NCBI GenBank assembly: GCA_903839965.1
Contig: CAIMEK010000926.1
Coordinates: forward strand, 1 to 13,731
Direction: 5' to 3'
Origin: an uncultured Acetobacteraceae bacterium
GTDB taxonomy: Bacteria; Pseudomonadota; Alphaproteobacteria; Acetobacterales; Acetobacteraceae
DNA length: 13,731 nt
The notes under the pieces were generated by a model, which was given only the letters and a program-made list of their open reading frames with translations, did not search any database and was not told the DNA's origin. This document shows positions 1 to 6,449 of this stretch, in pieces; position 1 is the first letter of the stretch, and every line of letters starts with the position of its first letter. Made by a program: the position numbers and the translations under genes.

Positions 1-551
1 CCGACATCCTGTTCCGCGATTCCACGAGCGGCGCTCTCGGCAATTTCCTGATGAGCAACGGCCGGCCGACTTGGGTCGGCATCGGTTGGGCCGACCCCGG
101 GCTGCGGGTCGCGGGCGTCGGCGACTTCAACGGCGACGGCACCTCCGACATCCTGTTCCGCGACCCGGTGGGCGGCGGGCTCGGCATGTTCGCCATGCAC
201 AACGACCAGCCGACATGGAGTTCCATCGGCTGGGCCGACCCCGGGCTGCGGGTCGCGGGCGTCGGCGACTTCAACGGCGACGGCATTTCCGACGTCTTGT
301 TCCGCGATCCGACCAGCGGCAATCTCGGCGACTTCCTCATGGGCAACGGCGGGCCGAGATGGGCCAACATCGGCTGGGCCGACCCCGCACTGCAGGTCGC
401 GGGCGTCGGCGACTTCAATGGCGACGGCACCTCCGACATCCTGTTCCGCGATCCGGTCGGGGGCGGGCTCAGCGAATTCTCCATGCACGGCAATCAGCCG
501 ACATGGACCTTCATCGGTTGGGCTGCTCCCGGCTTGCACGTCTCGCAGTGA
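1..551 (+). CDS. FG-GAP/VCBS-type repeat protein, C-terminal part (5' partial)
   Basis: The reading frame is open from the first complete codon at position 3 to the TGA at 549-551, so the gene begins upstream of the window and the ATG at 51 is internal. The visible 182 residues are almost entirely 48-residue repeats. Each has the calcium-binding loop pattern D-x-N-x-D-G-x-x-D (DFNGDGTSD) followed by ILFRDP and a Trp-containing strand ending IGWADPGL. This is the FG-GAP/VCBS blade pattern of beta-propeller proteins, which are usually secreted or cell-surface and bind calcium; those two properties are family knowledge, not seen here. The protein stops a few residues into what would be the next unit (GLHVSQ), and no C-terminal secretion or anchor domain follows. 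The ligand is unknown. It is convergent with the dha operon and probably functionally unrelated to it. Confidence 0.85.
   Translation, partial: DILFRDSTSGALGNFLMSNGRPTWVGIGWADPGLRVAGVGDFNGDGTSDILFRDPVGGGLGMFAMHNDQPTWSSIGWADPGLRVAGVGDFNGDGISDVLFRDPTSGNLGDFLMGNGGPRWANIGWADPALQVAGVGDFNGDGTSDILFRDPVGGGLSEFSMHGNQPTWTFIGWAAPGLHVSQ
3..542 (+). repeat. 144-bp coding tandem repeats with 288-bp super-period
   Basis: The string beginning GCGGGCGTCGGCGACTTCAA recurs at 111, 255 and 399 (the last differs only at its final base or so), giving an exact 144-bp (48-codon) spacing. A partial unit precedes position 111. Two unit types alternate. Type A carries DPVGGGL...F.MH..QPTW and occurs at about 160-250 and 450-530. 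Type B carries (D/P)TSG.LG.FLM.NG.P.W and occurs at about 20-95 and 305-380. The alternation means the recent duplication unit was a pair of blades, 288 bp. Confidence 0.85.
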
Positions 552-575
552 TCGCGTCCGACAGGGGACGCGATC
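550..575 (+). terminator. Hairpin overlapping the FG-GAP gene stop codon
   Basis: GATCGCGTCC (550-559) and GGACGCGATC (566-575) form a perfect 10-bp stem with a 6-nt loop. The first base of the stem is within the TGA stop codon. There is no T-run after it, so intrinsic termination is plausible but not certain; it could instead protect the mRNA 3' end. Confidence 0.5.
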
Positions 576-621
576 CTGCTTCAGGCCTGTACGTGAAAGG
601 GGAATCAGCCAGCCCGACGGA

Positions 622-651
622 GCCGCCCGATCCATAACCGGATCGGGCGGC
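622..651 (-). terminator. Hairpin downstream of dhaK, between convergent genes
   Basis: GCCGCCCGATCC (622-633) and GGATCGGGCGGC (640-651) form a perfect 12-bp stem with a 6-nt loop, 15 nt past the dhaK stop codon on the minus strand. The stem works in both directions and probably blocks read-through from either convergent gene. No clear T-run follows on either strand. Confidence 0.55.
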
Positions 652-666
652 GTGCGTCGATGCGCC

Positions 667-1662
667 TCAGAAGACGCGGATCGGCGTCTCGGCGTCGGCG
701 GCGAGCAGGGCCTCGATCTCGTCGTCGAGACGCATCAGGGTAAGCGAGGCGCCGGCCATTTCCAGCGAGGTGCAGTACTCGCCGACATACGACCGCCCGA
801 TCTTGATGCCGCGCTTCTCCAGCTGGTCATGCGCCAGCCCGTACAGCAGGTACAGCTCGCTGATCGGCGTGCCGCCCAGCCCGTTCGCCATCAGGGCGAC
901 CTTATCGCCGGCCTTGTAGGGCAGGTCGGGGACGATGGCATCCAGTAGCAACGTCACGATCTCAGTGGCGCTGACGATCTTGGCCCGGCGGCGGCCAGGT
1001 TCGCCATGGATGCCGATGCCGATTTCAATTTCGTCCGCGGCGATGTCGAACAGCGGCACACCCTTGGCCGGCGGCGTGCACGAGCTGAGGGCTATGCCCA
1101 TCGAGCGGGTCACGCCGTTGACCTTCTTGCCGATGGTCATGAGCTGCCCGAGGTCGGCGCCTTTTTCGCTCGCCGCGCCGACCGCCTTGATGACGAAGAA
1201 ATTCCCGGCCACGCCGCGGCGGCCGACCGTATAGGTGGAATCCGACACTGCAACGTCGTCATTGATGATGAGGGTCTCGACCTTGATGCCCTCGGCGTCC
1301 GACAATTCGGCCGCCATTTCGAAGGCCAGGCGGTCGCCGGTGTAGTTGTTGACGAGGTAGAGCACGCCCTTCGCCGAGCGCAGCAGCTTCGTCGTTTCCG
1401 AAATGTAGTCGACCGGGGGGGCCGAGAACACGTCGCCGGGGCAGGCCGCGTCCAGCATGCCGCGGCCGACCGCCATCACATGGGCCGGTTCGTGGCCGGA
1501 GCCGGAGCCCTGGATGATCGACACCTTGGCGTCGTTCGGCGCATCGGTGCGCATGATCAGATTGTAGGCGGGCACATACTTGATGGTGCCGGGATTGGCC
1601 CGCGCCAGGCCATGCAACATTTCCGGCACGAATTGCTTCGGGTCGTTGACGAATTTCTTCAT
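667..1662 (-). CDS. dhaK: Dihydroxyacetone kinase-type subunit DhaK
   Basis: 331 residues, the normal length for the family. DhaK binds a short ketose covalently as a hemiaminal to a histidine and receives phosphate from the DhaL-bound nucleotide; the protein is cytoplasmic. Visible signatures are GSGSGHEP at 52-59 (His57), NYTGD with Asp110, INDDVAVSDS, GRRGVAG at 148-154, and GIHGEPG with the substrate-binding His219. The last two catalytic positions match E. coli DhaK within one residue. The segment before NYTGD reads LVNNYTGD, where E. coli DhaK has a Lys (IKNYTGD), so a residue near the substrate is changed. The ATG at 1662 has GGGAG 8 nt upstream and overlaps the dhaL stop (ATGA), so the two are translationally coupled. 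A ketotetrose such as erythrulose is a possible substrate instead of dihydroxyacetone; this is inference. Confidence 0.93.
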   Translation of the reverse strand: MKKFVNDPKQFVPEMLHGLARANPGTIKYVPAYNLIMRTDAPNDAKVSIIQGSGSGHEPAHVMAVGRGMLDAACPGDVFSAPPVDYISETTKLLRSAKGVLYLVNNYTGDRLAFEMAAELSDAEGIKVETLIINDDVAVSDSTYTVGRRGVAGNFFVIKAVGAASEKGADLGQLMTIGKKVNGVTRSMGIALSSCTPPAKGVPLFDIAADEIEIGIGIHGEPGRRRAKIVSATEIVTLLLDAIVPDLPYKAGDKVALMANGLGGTPISELYLLYGLAHDQLEKRGIKIGRSYVGEYCTSLEMAGASLTLMRLDDEIEALLAADAETPIRVF

Positions 1663-2324
1663 GACACTTTCTCCCTGGATTCAGCTGCCCCTGCGGACTG
1701 GCAAGCCGTGCTCACGTTCCTGGCCATCAGCGCGACCGCCATGGCGCCCGCGTCGGGCGAGCCCCGGCTGCGCTCGCCGGTATAGGCGGCGCGCCCGCGG
1801 CGGGCGACGAGTTCGGTCGTCTTCACCGCGGCGGCATCGGCCGCCTCGACCGCCGCCGCGAAGGCCGCGTAGGGATCGGCGGAGTCCGCCAGCCCCGCTT
1901 CGAAGCGGGCGATCAGCGGTGCCAGCGCATCGAGCAGGGTCTTGTCGCCCAGTTCGGCGCCGCCGCGCTTCTGGATGCCATCGAAAGCCGCCTGCAGCAT
2001 CGTCGCCGCGTCCGCGGCCGCGAGTTCGGTCCGGGTGCCGGCCTTGATGCCGGCGCGCAGGAAGCCGGTGCCCCAGAGCGGACCGGAAGTGCCGCCGCAG
2101 CGGCTGGTGATGATGAGGCCGACCTTCTTGAGGAAGGTGCCGATATCGGTCCGGTCGATGGTGTCGAATTCCTCCAGCACCTTTTCGAACCCGCGCGCCA
2201 GGGAGTAGCCGAAGTCGCCGTCTCCCACCACCGAATCGAGCTCGCAGAAATGCTGCTCGTTGTCGATCGCCGTGCGTGCCATCGAGCGGACGACGGTTTC
2301 AACCATTGGCATGGACGTCGGCAT
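1659..2324 (-). CDS. dhaL: Dihydroxyacetone kinase-type subunit DhaL (nucleotide-binding)
   Basis: 221 residues, close to the usual 210. DhaL holds ADP/ATP through Mg ions and transfers phosphate to the ketose bound on DhaK. The metal ligands Asp30, Asp35 and Asp37 are present in LDSVVGDGDFG, at the same numbering as E. coli DhaL. Other signatures are GGTSGPLWGT, ELGDKTLLDAL and GRAAYTGERS followed by PDAGA. The E. coli DGDHG motif is DGDFG here, His to Phe at 38. In PTS-linked systems DhaM re-phosphorylates the bound ADP, but no dhaM is in the window, so this pair is either ATP-exchanging or uses a DhaM encoded elsewhere. The ATG at 2324 was chosen because GAGGA sits about 5 nt upstream; the frame is open further 5' but that part lies inside the HAD gene. 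It starts 31 nt after the HAD stop. Confidence 0.92.
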   Translation of the reverse strand: MPTSMPMVETVVRSMARTAIDNEQHFCELDSVVGDGDFGYSLARGFEKVLEEFDTIDRTDIGTFLKKVGLIITSRCGGTSGPLWGTGFLRAGIKAGTRTELAAADAATMLQAAFDGIQKRGGAELGDKTLLDALAPLIARFEAGLADSADPYAAFAAAVEAADAAAVKTTELVARRGRAAYTGERSRGSPDAGAMAVALMARNVSTACQSAGAAESREKVS

Positions 2325-2355
2325 TCGCTTCCTCGGGAAATGTTGTTGGTCAGCC

Positions 2356-3144
2356 TCAGGGATGTTGGGTTGGCCGGTTCTGCAGGCAGGCGGCCAGATC
2401 CGCCAGGCGAATCCAGCCGCCGGGTCGCGCGCGGCTGCGGTTGGCCAGCACCTCGATCTGCCCGCCCGGTTCGCCGAAATCGCTGACGACCAGTGCGGCT
2501 TCGTCGAAGTTCTCCTGGCGGGTGTAGCTGCTGATGGTGACCACGCACCGCAACCCGGCCGCCGTGGCGGCTTGCAGGCCATTGCGCGAATCCTCGATCA
2601 CCAGCGCCGCCGCGCGATCGACCCCCAACCGCTCGACCGCGAGATTGTAGATGTCCGGCGCGGGCTTTTTCTTGGCGACAACCTCGCCGGCCAGCACCGC
2701 CGCGAAGCGCGCCGCATTCGCCGGCCCGGCGGCGCAGTTCAGGATCGCCGCCACCGACGCCTGCGCCGAGGTCGACGCCACCGCCAGCGTCCAGCCGGCG
2801 TCGAGCGCCTCGCCGATCAGCCGGGTAATGCCGGGACGTGGCGGCAGGCGGCCTTCGGCCACCATGCCCGTGTAGATTTCCGTCTTGCGTTTGTGCCAGC
2901 GCGCGACTTCGGCCAACTGCGCGTCGCGCTCGCGCGGCAGTCCCGCGGCGGCGATGAACGCGTCGGTCAGCAGGCTCGCCATGCGTTCCTTGCCGCCGCC
3001 GATGCGAAGCCGCACGCCGTACTCCGCTTCCGACCACTGCACCGGCAGTCCGAACTCGCGGAAGGTCTGGTTGAACGCCGGCAGATGGCCTTCCCGCTCG
3101 GTGTCGGAGAGCACCCCGTCGCAGTCGAAGATCAGGGCGCTCAC
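2356..3144 (-). CDS. CbbY-like HAD-superfamily sugar-phosphate phosphatase
   Basis: 262 residues, cytoplasmic. HAD motif I is IFDCDGV, with nucleophile Asp7 and acid/base Asp9, followed by DTEREGH, the pattern of the CbbY group. Motif II is VASTS (Ser124), motif III is KKKPAPDIY (Lys158-160), and motif IV is VIEDSRNG (Glu184, Asp185). A cap domain at about 15-90 contains RIGGGKERM, also as in CbbY proteins. Characterised CbbY enzymes remove the 1-phosphate of xylulose 1,5-bisphosphate; beta-phosphoglucomutases are cousins. No RuBisCO or Calvin-cycle gene is near, so a ketose phosphate of this operon is a likelier substrate (inference). The start is GTG at 3144, overlapping the aldolase stop as GTGA, with a GGAAGG site just upstream. 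The last 20 or so residues after RLADLAACL look like a variable tail. Confidence 0.88.
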   Translation of the reverse strand: MSALIFDCDGVLSDTEREGHLPAFNQTFREFGLPVQWSEAEYGVRLRIGGGKERMASLLTDAFIAAAGLPRERDAQLAEVARWHKRKTEIYTGMVAEGRLPPRPGITRLIGEALDAGWTLAVASTSAQASVAAILNCAAGPANAARFAAVLAGEVVAKKKPAPDIYNLAVERLGVDRAAALVIEDSRNGLQAATAAGLRCVVTISSYTRQENFDEAALVVSDFGEPGGQIEVLANRSRARPGGWIRLADLAACLQNRPTQHP

Positions 3145-3998
3145 GCTGCCTTCCCGTCGCTGTGGAAGGCGCGGATATGTTCGACCGCCATCTGCTTCAC
3201 CCGCTCGCGCACGAACTTCAGCAGCGACGGCGGATCGGTGCTGTTGGGCTTCTCCTGGAAGAAGTCCTTGTTCGCGCTCATGAAGGCGATCTTCAGCGCG
3301 GTGGAGATGTTCACCTTGGCGCAGCCGCGGGCGATCAGGTCGTCGAACTGCGCCGCGCTCAGCCCGGTGCCGCCGTGCAGGCACATCGGCAAGGAGACCT
3401 TGGCGACGATGTCCGAAACCCGCTGGGCGTTCAGCACCGGCGCGCTCTTGTAGACGCCATGGGCGTTGCCGATCGCCGGCGCGAACACATCGACGCCGGT
3501 GGAGCGGACGAAATCGACCGCGGTTTCCAGCGAGTAGATGTCCGACTCCGCGTCCGAGCCGATGCCGTCCTCGACGCCCTTGATGCCTTCGATTTCGCCT
3601 TCGACGTGAGCGCCATAGGTGCGCGCTTCGGCGACGACCTCGATGGTCTGGCGCTTGTTCTCCTCGACGCTGGGCAGCGAGGAGCCATCGAACAGAACAG
3701 AGTTCCAGCCGCGCTTCAGGCAGGCCGACAGCACGGCGCGATCGGGGCAATGGTCGAGGTGCAGCGCCATCGGCACGCTGGCGCGCTCCGCGCTCGCGCG
3801 GAACAGGGCGTAGAGCTCGTCCAGGCCGGCGGCCTTCACCGTCTTCACCGAAGTCTGCACGATCAGCGGCGCCCGCAGCTCTTCGGCGGCGGCCACGACA
3901 GCGTCGAGGGACACGTCGTTGACGATGTTGAACGCTCCGACTCCGTAGCGCCTGGCGAAAGCGTCCTGGAGGATCTCTTTGGTCGAGACTACTGGCAC
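3141..3998 (-). CDS. Class II (zinc) ketose-(bis)phosphate aldolase, GatY/KbaY/FbaA family
   Basis: 285 residues, a TIM-barrel class II aldolase that cleaves a ketose 1-phosphate or 1,6-bisphosphate into DHAP and an aldehyde. Zn ligands and catalytic residues fall at the numbering known for GatY/KbaY: Asp82-His83 in LHLDH, Glu134 in VEGEIEG, His180 in GNAHGVYK, His208 in CLHGGTG, and Asn230 in KVNIST. The start is GTG at 3998, with AAGGGG 7 nt upstream and the first residues VSTKEIL typical of the family. An ATG at 4085 in the same frame would add 29 Pro/Arg-rich residues and would lie in the candidate promoter. This is the first gene of the four-gene operon; its stop overlaps the phosphatase start. 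Which of fructose, tagatose, sulfo- or pentulose/tetrulose-type phosphate is cleaved cannot be told from the sequence. Confidence 0.92.
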   Translation of the reverse strand: MPVVSTKEILQDAFARRYGVGAFNIVNDVSLDAVVAAAEELRAPLIVQTSVKTVKAAGLDELYALFRASAERASVPMALHLDHCPDRAVLSACLKRGWNSVLFDGSSLPSVEENKRQTIEVVAEARTYGAHVEGEIEGIKGVEDGIGSDAESDIYSLETAVDFVRSTGVDVFAPAIGNAHGVYKSAPVLNAQRVSDIVAKVSLPMCLHGGTGLSAAQFDDLIARGCAKVNISTALKIAFMSANKDFFQEKPNSTDPPSLLKFVRERVKQMAVEHIRAFHSDGKAA

Positions 3999-4056
3999 GG
4001 TTCGACCCCTTTTCGGTGTCGGCCGGCCCCTGGCAGGGCTCGGCTGGATTCCGATC

Positions 4057-4085
4057 ATGTTATCGAAGGCGCCCTTGTCTGGCAA
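4057..4085 (-). promoter_or_regulatory. Candidate sigma70 promoter of the aldolase-HAD-dhaL-dhaK operon
   Basis: On the minus strand TTGCCA (4085-4080) and TAACAT (4062-4057) are separated by exactly 17 nt. This is 5 of 6 and 4 of 6 matches to the -35 and -10 consensus. The site would give a leader of about 50 nt before the GTG start at 3998, and it sits right after the hairpin at 4091-4120. Read by eye; no start-site data. Confidence 0.4.
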
Positions 4086-4090
4086 GGCGA

Positions 4091-4120
4091 GGCCCCCCGG
4101 CGGCGCCCCGCCGGGGGGCC
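4091..4120 (-). terminator. Very strong GC hairpin upstream of the aldolase operon
   Basis: GGCCCCCCGGCGG (4091-4103) and CCGCCGGGGGGCC (4108-4120) form a perfect 13-bp stem with a 4-nt loop. It lies between the small secreted-protein gene and the operon promoter, so it probably insulates the operon from upstream minus-strand transcription. No T-run follows, so it may act by pausing or by mRNA end protection. Confidence 0.55.
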
Positions 4121-4214
4121 GTCCATGCGGCCGGCGGCCTCGCCAGCGACGCCGATCAGCGGGGCGAAACGGCTGAACGCGCCTGCGCTTTCGGGGCGTT
4201 CACGGCAATGGTTC

Positions 4215-4263
4215 GGGCCGGACACGACAGCGGGCGAACTTCCGGCCCAGGCAGCCTGCTGCC
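4215..4263 (-). terminator. Double hairpin after the small secreted-protein gene
   Basis: GGGCCGGA (4215-4222) pairs with TCCGGCCC (4241-4248), 8 bp with an 18-nt loop. Immediately next to it GGCAG/CTGCC (4250-4254, 4259-4263) forms a small stem only a few nt from the stop codon at 4266. Plausible 3'-end structure for that gene; no T-run. Confidence 0.3.
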
Positions 4264-4265
4264 CC

Positions 4266-4541
4266 CTATTCCTTCTTGTGCGACGCCTTGATGGCCTTCT
4301 CCCAGAACTGGCACTGCTTCGGCTGTCCCGCGCGCTTGGCCTTCAGCCCGTCCGACCGCAGCTGCTCCTGCGCGGCTTCGTAGGCCACCGGATCGTTGGT
4401 CTGCCAGGCGGCCATCGCCTGCGCATAGCGGATCTGCGTGGTATGGCGCGCCTCATCCGTGTCGCAGGCGGCGCGCGCGGGCGCCAGCGGCAGCAGGCCG
4501 ATCATCGAGACCGCAATGACGAGCTGGATCTTGAATTTCAT
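4266..4541 (-). CDS. Small secreted protein of unknown function
   Basis: 91 residues. The N-terminus MKFKIQ plus a hydrophobic stretch to LPLAPARA is a clear Sec signal peptide, with a signal-peptidase I site after Ala24 or Ala25. The residues before Cys26 (R-A-A) do not make a lipobox, so it is more likely periplasmic than a lipoprotein. The mature part is short, polar and probably helical, with two cysteines (Cys26, Cys77) that could form a disulfide, and a Lys-rich C-terminus. The ATG at 4541 has GGGGA about 6 nt upstream. I recognise no family. It stands alone, separated by hairpins from the aldolase operon on one side and by 254 nt from the OPT gene on the other, so no functional link is claimed. 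Confidence 0.7.
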   Translation of the reverse strand: MKFKIQLVIAVSMIGLLPLAPARAACDTDEARHTTQIRYAQAMAAWQTNDPVAYEAAQEQLRSDGLKAKRAGQPKQCQFWEKAIKASHKKE

Positions 4542-4692
4542 CTTTCGTCCCCGGTGACGTGAATGGCGGAATATGGGCGGACGCGGTCGAAATGCGCAAC
4601 GGAATTGCGTGGCCGTCCTGGGCCGTTGTGGGGGGAACCTGCCTCTGGCGCCGGTTCTCCCTCGGTTTTGAGGGGCTGGCGTGCTTCGGTCG

Positions 4693-4719
4693 GGGTCCCG
4701 GTCACGCCGGCCGGGACCC
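4693..4719 (-). terminator. Hairpin downstream of the OPT transporter gene
   Basis: GGGTCCCGG (4693-4701) and CCGGGACCC (4711-4719) form a perfect 9-bp stem with a 9-nt loop, about 75 nt past the OPT stop codon. A weaker GAACC/GGTTC pair lies at about 4635-4660. In the rest of the 254-nt interval 4542-4795 I see no gene. Confidence 0.4.
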
Positions 4720-4795
4720 ATGGCGAACCGATCACTCCAAGACCCGCAGCGTCCTGTGCCGTGCCGGCTGAAGATATGCGGCAGGGCGGGGAGTG

Positions 4796-6415
4796 TTACT
4801 TCTTCATGGCCCAGTATCTGTGGCCCATATCCCAGAAGCTGTAGAAGGCGTCGCCCGCGATCACGCCGGCGGCGAACACTTCCATGTCGGCCCGCCGCGA
4901 CCCCTCGGTCAGGCGGGTCCAGATGAACCGCAGCGCGATGCCGACCAGCACGGCCCAGCCGGCCAGCGGGCCGCCGAGCAGCAGGCCGGTGCCGAGCAGG
5001 ATGCCCATCTGCCGGCTCGGCCCACCCGCGATCTGCACCAATGCGCCCGGGATGGCCCAGAGGGCCAGGTACTGCGCCACTTCCATCGAGGCACCCGCCT
5101 TGATCGAGGCGACGTAGGCGCGGTCGATCGGCGCCACCAGGTTGTTGGCCATGTAAAAACGGTGCGACAGGAGCACGACCACCCCGGCCACCACGAAGGC
5201 GAACATCGCGGCGAACAACTGCTGCTTGCGCCCTTCCAGCTCGAAGGCCGGATCGGCGCCGTAGCCGCGCAGCATATACCCGGCCTTGAGGTCGTAGCCC
5301 ATGTCGGCGAAGGCCGGGCCGGTGGCGGCGGTGAAGCCGACCAGCAGGGTGAGCGCGATCGGCGGGAAGCCGAGCAGGATGCCGATGGCCAGCGTGACGA
5401 TCGCGACCCCGAAGGCGGGGAACCAGCCGGCATGCATGGCCGCCAGCCCGACGATGATTTCGTGCGCCAGCGCCGCGAAGGCGGCGTAGATGAGGAAGCC
5501 CACCAACATCCCTACGGACATGGACGTCCACAGCCCGCCGAATGCCGCCAGCAGCACGGCGATGACGAGATAGGCAAGACTGCCGAAGCTCAGCGAACGG
5601 CGCACATAGGCAGAGCTGTGCCGCGCTCCGCCGCCGGGGGGCATGCCCTTGTCGTCCTTCAGCACCAGGATCACCACCTGGATCAGCGCAACGAGCCCGG
5701 CCCCCACCATGAAGCCTTGCGGCAGGTAGACCTTGGTGATGTCGCCACCGGGAAAGATCGAGGCGAAGCTGGGCCCGCTGAACAACAGGGTGGAATAGCT
5801 GCGCACCAGCAGGCCGACGCCGAACATCGCCAGTGCCCAGATATTGCCGATGAACGCCACGCCGAAGGCCGACATGGGAATGCCGAACGTTGCCTCGCCG
5901 GCAACCCCGGTCAGCACGCCGGCGCCGAGTACCCAGAGCTTGTGGCCGCCTTCGTCGCCGGCGCGGATCGCCTCGGCCGCCGCCACGCCGGGCGGCCAGG
6001 CGCCGCCGGAGGGGAAGATCTCGCTGTCGAACATGCGATAGAGCAGGTAGCCGTCGACGAGCATGGCCAGGAACACGCCGAACAGCAGTGGCAGCACCAG
6101 TTCGGGCATGCCCATCAGGAAGGGAATGCCGATCGGCAGCAGCAGTGCATTGCCGGCGCCGAAGGTCGCCGCCGAGATCGCGCTCTGCGCCAGGTTCTGC
6201 ATGTGGATCGACCGGTAGCGCGCGAACACCGCCATCGGCAGCCGGCCCAGCGCCATGCCGCCGAGCGCACCGATGAGCGAGGTGTTGGTGGTGATGCCCA
6301 GCGTGGTGATGAGCTGGGTGCCGATGATGGCGCCGAGGACGCAGAGGGGCGTGATGAAGAACAGGCTGGCCGCGCTGAAAAATGCCGGATGCTGCCGACC
6401 TGAAGTCCCGCTCAT
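4796..6415 (-). CDS. OPT-family (oligopeptide transporter) membrane protein
   Basis: 539 residues with at least twelve hydrophobic membrane-spanning stretches; an inner-membrane secondary transporter. OPT/YSL proteins (TC 2.A.67) import small peptides, glutathione or metal chelates with protons. Segments that fit the bacterial branch include HMQNLAQSAISAATFGAG near residue 95, FDSEIFPSGGAWPPGVAAAEA, GIPMSAFGVAFIGN, and the C-terminal FAAGVIAGDAFYSFWDMG. The ATG at 6415 is preceded by AAGGAGG with a 7-nt gap; the longer frame upstream overlaps hyuAB and is not needed. The gene begins 34 nt after hyuAB stops on the same strand, so the two are almost certainly co-transcribed. Substrate unknown; the partner enzyme suggests a peptide, glutathione-type or cyclic amide compound. 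Confidence 0.88.
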   Translation of the reverse strand: MSGTSGRQHPAFFSAASLFFITPLCVLGAIIGTQLITTLGITTNTSLIGALGGMALGRLPMAVFARYRSIHMQNLAQSAISAATFGAGNALLLPIGIPFLMGMPELVLPLLFGVFLAMLVDGYLLYRMFDSEIFPSGGAWPPGVAAAEAIRAGDEGGHKLWVLGAGVLTGVAGEATFGIPMSAFGVAFIGNIWALAMFGVGLLVRSYSTLLFSGPSFASIFPGGDITKVYLPQGFMVGAGLVALIQVVILVLKDDKGMPPGGGARHSSAYVRRSLSFGSLAYLVIAVLLAAFGGLWTSMSVGMLVGFLIYAAFAALAHEIIVGLAAMHAGWFPAFGVAIVTLAIGILLGFPPIALTLLVGFTAATGPAFADMGYDLKAGYMLRGYGADPAFELEGRKQQLFAAMFAFVVAGVVVLLSHRFYMANNLVAPIDRAYVASIKAGASMEVAQYLALWAIPGALVQIAGGPSRQMGILLGTGLLLGGPLAGWAVLVGIALRFIWTRLTEGSRRADMEVFAAGVIAGDAFYSFWDMGHRYWAMKK

Positions 6416-6449
6416 TGCTGCCCCTCCTTTTACGCTGCGCCGACGATAC

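Noticed and set aside
2325..2582. Longer dhaL beginning at 2582
   Set aside because: The extra 86 codons lie inside the HAD gene in another frame and have no DhaL homology; the ATG at 2324 has a good ribosome-binding site and puts the metal aspartates at 30, 35 and 37.
3999..4085. Upstream ATG (4085) as the aldolase start
   Set aside because: It would add 29 Pro/Arg-rich residues not found in the family and overlap the candidate promoter; the GTG at 3998 has AAGGGG 7 nt upstream and gives family numbering of the active-site residues.
3162..4562. Plus-strand open frame spanning the aldolase and small-gene region
   Set aside because: It overlaps three confidently called minus-strand features and has no recognisable protein signature.
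4559..4771. Small plus-strand open frames between the secreted-protein gene and OPT
   Set aside because: No ribosome-binding site of note, no signal or domain, and overlapping alternatives in other frames; treated as noncoding.
4793..6403. Plus-strand open frame of 536 codons opposite the OPT gene
   Set aside because: The translation is His/Gln/Glu-rich without domains; the minus strand gives a clear membrane transporter with a good ribosome-binding site.
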